NCBI RefSeq assembly: GCF_029229925.1
Contig: NZ_CP107254.1
Location: 682,001 to 746,000 of the forward strand
Direction of reading: 5' to 3'
Source of the DNA: Halorhabdus sp. BNX81
GTDB lineage: Archaea; Halobacteriota; Halobacteria; Halobacteriales; Haloarculaceae
Length of the DNA: 64,000 bases
Below, piece by piece: positions 60,468 to 64,000 of this stretch (its first letter is position 1; each line of letters begins with the position of its first letter). The position numbers and the translations under genes are program-made. A model generated the notes under the pieces. It was not told the origin of the DNA and ran no database searches. It saw only the letters and a list, made by a program, of their open reading frames with translations.

Positions 60468-63400
60468 CTACGGGGCTTCGACGCCGGTGATCTCGAAGCG
60501 AGCGCCGCCGTCCTCGCTGTCGGTCACAGCGACGTCCCAGCCATGTGCGTCGGCGATCTCGGCGACGATCGCGAGCCCGAACCCGGTTCCGTCCTCGCGG
60601 GTCGTATAGCCACTCTCGAAGACGGTTTCTCGTTCGTCCGGCGGGATACCCGGCCCGTCGTCGGCGACGAAAAAGCCCCCCTCCAGGGCACCGACCGTGA
60701 TCTGTACGTCTTCGCCCCCGTGTTCGACCGCGTTGCGAAAGAGGTTCTCCAGCAGCTGTCGAACCCGGCTCCGGTCGGCACGGATCGGCCGGTTCGATTC
60801 GACGGACAGCGTCGCCTCGGTTGTCTCGACGGCGTCCCAGCAGTCGGCACAGATCGTCTCGAGGTCGATGCGTTCCATCTCGTCGATCCGTTCGCCTTCC
60901 CGGGCCAGTTGGAGGATATCGTCGATCAGGACACCCATTCGGTCGATCGCTTTCGCCGCGACGTCCAGGTGCTCGCTGTCGCGCTCGTCCAGGGCGAGCT
61001 GGACCCGTGCCTCGGCGACGTTCAACGGGTTGCGGAGGTCGTGGCTGACGATGCTGGCGAACTCTTCGAGACGCTCGTTCTGGCGTTCGAGCTCACGACG
61101 TCTGTCACGGAGTTCCTCCTCTCGGTCCGTCCGGATGAGAGCTGCTTCGACCATGTCGCCGAAGACACGAGCGAGCGAGACGTCGATGTCTTCGAAGGCG
61201 TCCGGTTCCGTCGATCCGATGTTCAGTACGCCGTACTCGCCCAGCGGGAGGATGATTTCACTCCGGATCGGCGTTTGGGGATTGTGCCGGCCGTTCACCG
61301 CGCTCATTTCGTCGATGACTCGTACCTCTCCGCTCCGGAAGGCGTCCCACGAGAGGCTCTTCGTCCCGGTATAGCTCGGCATCTCACCCACCAGTTCCGC
61401 GGCAGCGTCGGTCCAGGCGGCCGGTTCCAGTGTCTCGCTGTCCTCGTCGTAGAGCCAGACAGTGTTGATCTCCTGGCCCAGCACACTCGCGACCGTCTCG
61501 ACGGCGTGCTCGGCAACGGCATCCTGATCCGGTGTCGTGATGAACGGGCGCGTTCGTTCGTGGAGGGCTTCGAGAGTGTCCTCGCGACGCGTCCTGTCGG
61601 TGACGTCCCGGCCCACGGCGACAATCCCACAGAAGCGCCCGTCGATAGTCAGCCGACTGAGCCGATACTCGAAGTAGATCGGATCGGCGTCGGGGATCTC
61701 CATCGTGTACTCCCCGCGATACTCCTCGCGTTCGCCATCGACGAGTTCCCGGTAGGGGTCGTCCGAACGCGCTTCGCGAAGCTCCCGGATGAACGGGCTG
61801 GGTTCGCCGACGAGCTCCGCCGCCGTCATCTCGTGGACTGCTGCCATCGCGTTGTTGACGACCGTGTACTTTCCGTTCTCGTCCATGACCGTTGCTGGAT
61901 CGAGCATCGCGTCGAGGATCTGCTGGTACTGTCTGAGCTCGCGTTCGCGTTCCTTGTGGTCGGCGATGTCCCGACCGGTTCCGGCCACCCCGAGCACGTC
62001 GCCGGACGAGTCGGTCAATCGCGTCCCGGTGAACTCGTAGGTGATCCGTTCGCCCTCGGTCGTGAGCACGTCCGCTTCCACAACTGCCCTGCCAGTCGCA
62101 AGCGCCTCGTCGATCGCGTCGGCGACGCGCTCGCGTTCTTCTGGTGGGAAAAAGTCGGTCGCCGCCATCGTCTCGATCTCCTCGTCGTCGTAGCCGGTCA
62201 CCGCACCGAGGCGATCGTTCCAGCGACGGAGGCTGCCATCGGGATTGATCAGGTATAGCACATCTTCGAGGCTGTTGAGTGTTTCCTCGATGAACGCACG
62301 CTCGGCTTCAAGTTTCGACTGTCGTTCCTTGCGCTGGGTAACATCTCTGGTTGCACCGACGAGTTCGACGACCGTGCCCGCCTCGACGACGGGTGCGAGT
62401 TTCGTGTGAAACTGCCTGGGTTCGTCGTGGGGACCGACCGGCAACGCCACTTCGTATTCGATCGGTTCTTGCCGATCGACGCACTCGCGATACTGGGATT
62501 CGATTTCGGTCCCGATGTCAGCGCCGTAGATGTCGGTGGGGCTTTTCCCTTCGATGTCCTCGGTCGAGTGGCCGGTCAGCGCCTCGTACGCCCGATTTAC
62601 CCGCCGGATTCGAAACCGCTGCTCGGGGCTGACGTCGACCAGGAAGATCCCATCCTGGGCGTGTTCGAACACCGTCTCCGCCTGGCTCCGATAGCGTTTC
62701 CGTTCCAGCAATTGCGTGAACCACCGGGCGAGCAGCTCGAAGAACGTCTTCTCGTCGTTGGTGAACGGTTCCTCACGCGGGTCGCTGCTGACGTAACACA
62801 GTGTGCCGAACAACTCACTCTCCACGAGCAGTTTCCGGCCGATGTAACAGCCCAACTCGAAGTGCTGGTAGGCAGGATCGTCCTCCCAGCCAGCTCCTGG
62901 GGCGTCGTGAACGTCGAAGATCGAGTCGGAGTCGATCGTTCGTCGACAGTACGTTTTCGAGAGGTCGGTTACTCCCTTCTGGACGATTTCGGACCCGGTC
63001 ACGCTGATCACTTCGTGTCGGTTCCGATCCTCGTCGATCTTGACGAGATGGCCGTTTTCAGCGCCGAGGCGCTCGCGGCCCAGTTCGAGCAACTGATGGG
63101 CTTTCTCGTCGGTTGTGGTGTCCGGATCGGCGGTGATATCCAGAAGTTCCCGCCGATACCGCTCGCTTTCGCGTTCCCGTTGGTCGTATCGGGCGACCGT
63201 GATCTCGGCTTCGCGGCGGGAGACGAGGTTTTCGATCCGGTTGGCAAGCACCGTGTACTGATCGGTCCCGCTTCCCTTCTGGAGGTACTCGCTCACCCCG
63301 GCCGAGATTGCCTCGCTGGCGATCGTCTCGCTTCCTTTGGCGGTGAATAGGACAAACGGGAGGTCGGGGTGGTCCTTGCGAACGGCTTTGAGAAATTCGA

Positions 63401-63605
63401 TCCCGTCTTGGCCCGGCATCTCGTAGTCCGAAACGATGCAGTCGTAGGCATTCTCCGTGAGGCGATCCAACCCATCCGCGGCACTCGTCGCAACGTCGAC
63501 CGTGAACCGCTCGTTTTTCCGCTGTAAAAATTCGGCCGTGATCTCGAGGAAGTCCGGTTCGTCATCGACGTGGAGGATACGGACCGGCTCGGTTGTCTCG
63601 CTCAT
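60468..63605 (-). CDS. Multi-domain hybrid sensor histidine kinase (receiver-GAF-PAS-PAS-PAS-GAF-kinase)
   Basis: 1045 residues from ATG at 63605; an upstream GTG at 63632 would add nine residues. It begins with a receiver domain (phospho-acceptor Asp in IVSDYEMPGQDG). A GAF domain follows (ERLGAENGHLVKIDED), then three PAS domains with PAC repeats and a second GAF-like domain (VASVLGQEINTVWLYDED). The kinase core has SHDLRNPLNV (H-box), LLENLFRNAVEH (N-box), DDGPGIPP and TREDGTGFGLAIV. No membrane helix is visible, so it is cytosolic. The signal is unknown. Confidence 0.93.
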   Translation of the reverse strand: MSETTEPVRILHVDDEPDFLEITAEFLQRKNERFTVDVATSAADGLDRLTENAYDCIVSDYEMPGQDGIEFLKAVRKDHPDLPFVLFTAKGSETIASEAISAGVSEYLQKGSGTDQYTVLANRIENLVSRREAEITVARYDQRERESERYRRELLDITADPDTTTDEKAHQLLELGRERLGAENGHLVKIDEDRNRHEVISVTGSEIVQKGVTDLSKTYCRRTIDSDSIFDVHDAPGAGWEDDPAYQHFELGCYIGRKLLVESELFGTLCYVSSDPREEPFTNDEKTFFELLARWFTQLLERKRYRSQAETVFEHAQDGIFLVDVSPEQRFRIRRVNRAYEALTGHSTEDIEGKSPTDIYGADIGTEIESQYRECVDRQEPIEYEVALPVGPHDEPRQFHTKLAPVVEAGTVVELVGATRDVTQRKERQSKLEAERAFIEETLNSLEDVLYLINPDGSLRRWNDRLGAVTGYDDEEIETMAATDFFPPEERERVADAIDEALATGRAVVEADVLTTEGERITYEFTGTRLTDSSGDVLGVAGTGRDIADHKERERELRQYQQILDAMLDPATVMDENGKYTVVNNAMAAVHEMTAAELVGEPSPFIRELREARSDDPYRELVDGEREEYRGEYTMEIPDADPIYFEYRLSRLTIDGRFCGIVAVGRDVTDRTRREDTLEALHERTRPFITTPDQDAVAEHAVETVASVLGQEINTVWLYDEDSETLEPAAWTDAAAELVGEMPSYTGTKSLSWDAFRSGEVRVIDEMSAVNGRHNPQTPIRSEIILPLGEYGVLNIGSTEPDAFEDIDVSLARVFGDMVEAALIRTDREEELRDRRRELERQNERLEEFASIVSHDLRNPLNVAEARVQLALDERDSEHLDVAAKAIDRMGVLIDDILQLAREGERIDEMERIDLETICADCWDAVETTEATLSVESNRPIRADRSRVRQLLENLFRNAVEHGGEDVQITVGALEGGFFVADDGPGIPPDERETVFESGYTTREDGTGFGLAIVAEIADAHGWDVAVTDSEDGGARFEITGVEAP

Positions 63606-63758
63606 GTTCGTTCCAATATGGGATGTTTTCACAATGCAAGGTAATAAGTTGTAGGCACGCCGGTACTTTTCAGTGGATGCTCGGGGCGGCCCTGAGCGGT
63701 TGTGACTGCGTGGAATTGATTGGCACTCACCGGACGCGACCGACGGGAGCGTCCGGCC

Positions 63759-63820
63759 TTTTTGGTCGAGCTTTTTGCGAGGAGGGTCGCCCTGCGACCC
63801 TCCGAAGTAAAAAGGTCGTC
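63759..63820 (-). terminator. REP-like hairpin element copy B after the PAPS-reductase-family gene
   Basis: Read on the minus strand it starts right after the TAA of the downstream gene: GACGACCTTTTTACT, then a 10-bp hairpin with a 3-nt loop (GGAGGGTCGC-AGG-GCGACCCTCC at 63802-63780), then GCAAAAAGCTCGACCAAAAA. It matches copy A (44725-44789) except for the stem and loop. In the stem an A-T pair replaces a G-C pair of copy A, a compensatory change. Probable terminator. Confidence 0.7.
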
Positions 63821-63821
63821 C

Positions 63822-64000
63822 TTACATGTAGCCGAGATCGCGCAGCCGTTCCATCAGGTCTTCCTTGTCCTGGGCGCGGCCGGCGCGCTCGGTCGTGTTG
63901 GCCATGTCCTGGAGCCAGGCGGGCTCTTCGGCGGATTTGTCCGTACTGACCTGGCTCCCGAGCGACCGGAAACCGGCGAAGTACTTGGGGCTGACCGGGA
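63822..64000 (-). CDS. C-terminal part of a phosphoadenosine phosphosulfate (PAPS) reductase-family protein
   Basis: The gene runs off the right edge; 58 codons and the TAA stop are visible. The peptide includes PVSPKYFAGFRSLGSQVSTD, EEPAWLQDMANTTERAGRA and ends RLRDLGYM. This matches my recollection of the C-terminus of the haloarchaeal PAPS-reductase-family protein (PP-loop ATPase fold). The catalytic half is outside the window, so activity cannot be judged. Its stop is followed by the REP-like hairpin. Confidence 0.65.
   Translation of the reverse strand, partial: PVSPKYFAGFRSLGSQVSTDKSAEEPAWLQDMANTTERAGRAQDKEDLMERLRDLGYM

Noticed and set aside
1-64000. rRNA or tRNA genes, prophage, integrase or restriction-modification genes
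   Set aside because: No such gene was recognised in the visible ORFs or intergenic regions. Only the MITE-like element and gene-end duplications hint at mobility.

Overview
The window comes from a halophilic archaeon of the class Halobacteria. The coding strands are GC-rich and the proteins very acidic. Many start codons lie about 25-30 nt after a TATA box, as expected for leaderless transcripts. Several gene orders are haloarchaeal hallmarks: the archaellum/chemotaxis island with two CheF paralogues, ftsZ1-secE-spt5, a multi-transmembrane PstA, and a 2-oxoacid:ferredoxin oxidoreductase pair. Halorhabdus or a near relative fits, but the genus cannot be proven from the sequence alone.

Region 1 (1-22.0 kb) is a motility and taxis island. 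On the minus strand it holds arlI (partial), arlH, arlG, arlF, a fused arlCE, cheD, a double-domain cheC, cheY, three uncharacterised genes (acidic soluble, one-helix anchored and 684-residue polytopic proteins), an archaellin, a small membrane protein with its winged-helix partner, a KaiC-like ATPase and cheW. On the plus strand it holds cheB, cheA, cheR, a HEAT-repeat gene and cheF. A second cheF and a further cheC lie on the minus strand. CheA/CheW/CheY carry the signal, CheB/CheR/CheD/CheC handle receptor adaptation and CheY-P removal, and CheF links CheY to the archaellum motor built from the Arl proteins.

Region 2 (20.4-38 kb) is mostly housekeeping: rpS6e, a CopD-like membrane protein, squalene/phytoene synthase, a cysK-transsulfuration pair, a DHH/RecJ-like phosphoesterase, a degenerate histidine-kinase-like membrane protein, hemC/hemD, CarS of archaeal lipid synthesis, PyrF, a HAD phosphatase, a CNNM/CBS protein, DUF2240, a ferredoxin and rpS8e. 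A 368-bp palindrome-rich insertion flanked by an 8-bp target duplication lies between hemD and the kinase-like gene.

Region 3 (38-44.8 kb) is phosphate uptake: a divergent AbrB-PhoU regulator, then pstS-pstC-pstA-pstB and a separately promoted phoU. The pstS promoter carries two abutting perfect palindromes. The segment ends in an array of strong hairpins.

Region 4 (44.8-64 kb) holds a methyltransferase, RadB, a membrane protein, a MazE/MazF-like pair, a RuvC/YqgF-fold protein, LarC, a PanE-family reductase, a NifU-domain protein, korAB, ftsZ1-secE-spt5, an ABC exporter cassette with its own winged-helix regulator, a large PAS/GAF hybrid kinase, and the C-terminus of a PAPS-reductase-family protein at the right edge.

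The most notable non-standard signals are these. A predicted leaderless 52-codon ORF ending Cys-Cys-Arg-Cys-Cys lies just before cysK, and its Cys codons can pair with the cysK start region. A hairpin element occurs twice directly after stop codons, with a compensatory base-pair change between the copies. There is a palindrome-array MITE-like insertion. Two genes (spt5 and the KaiC-like gene) have tandemly duplicated 3' ends. A kinase-like protein has lost its phospho-accepting His and its N-box Asn. A three-gene unknown module is embedded in the motility island.
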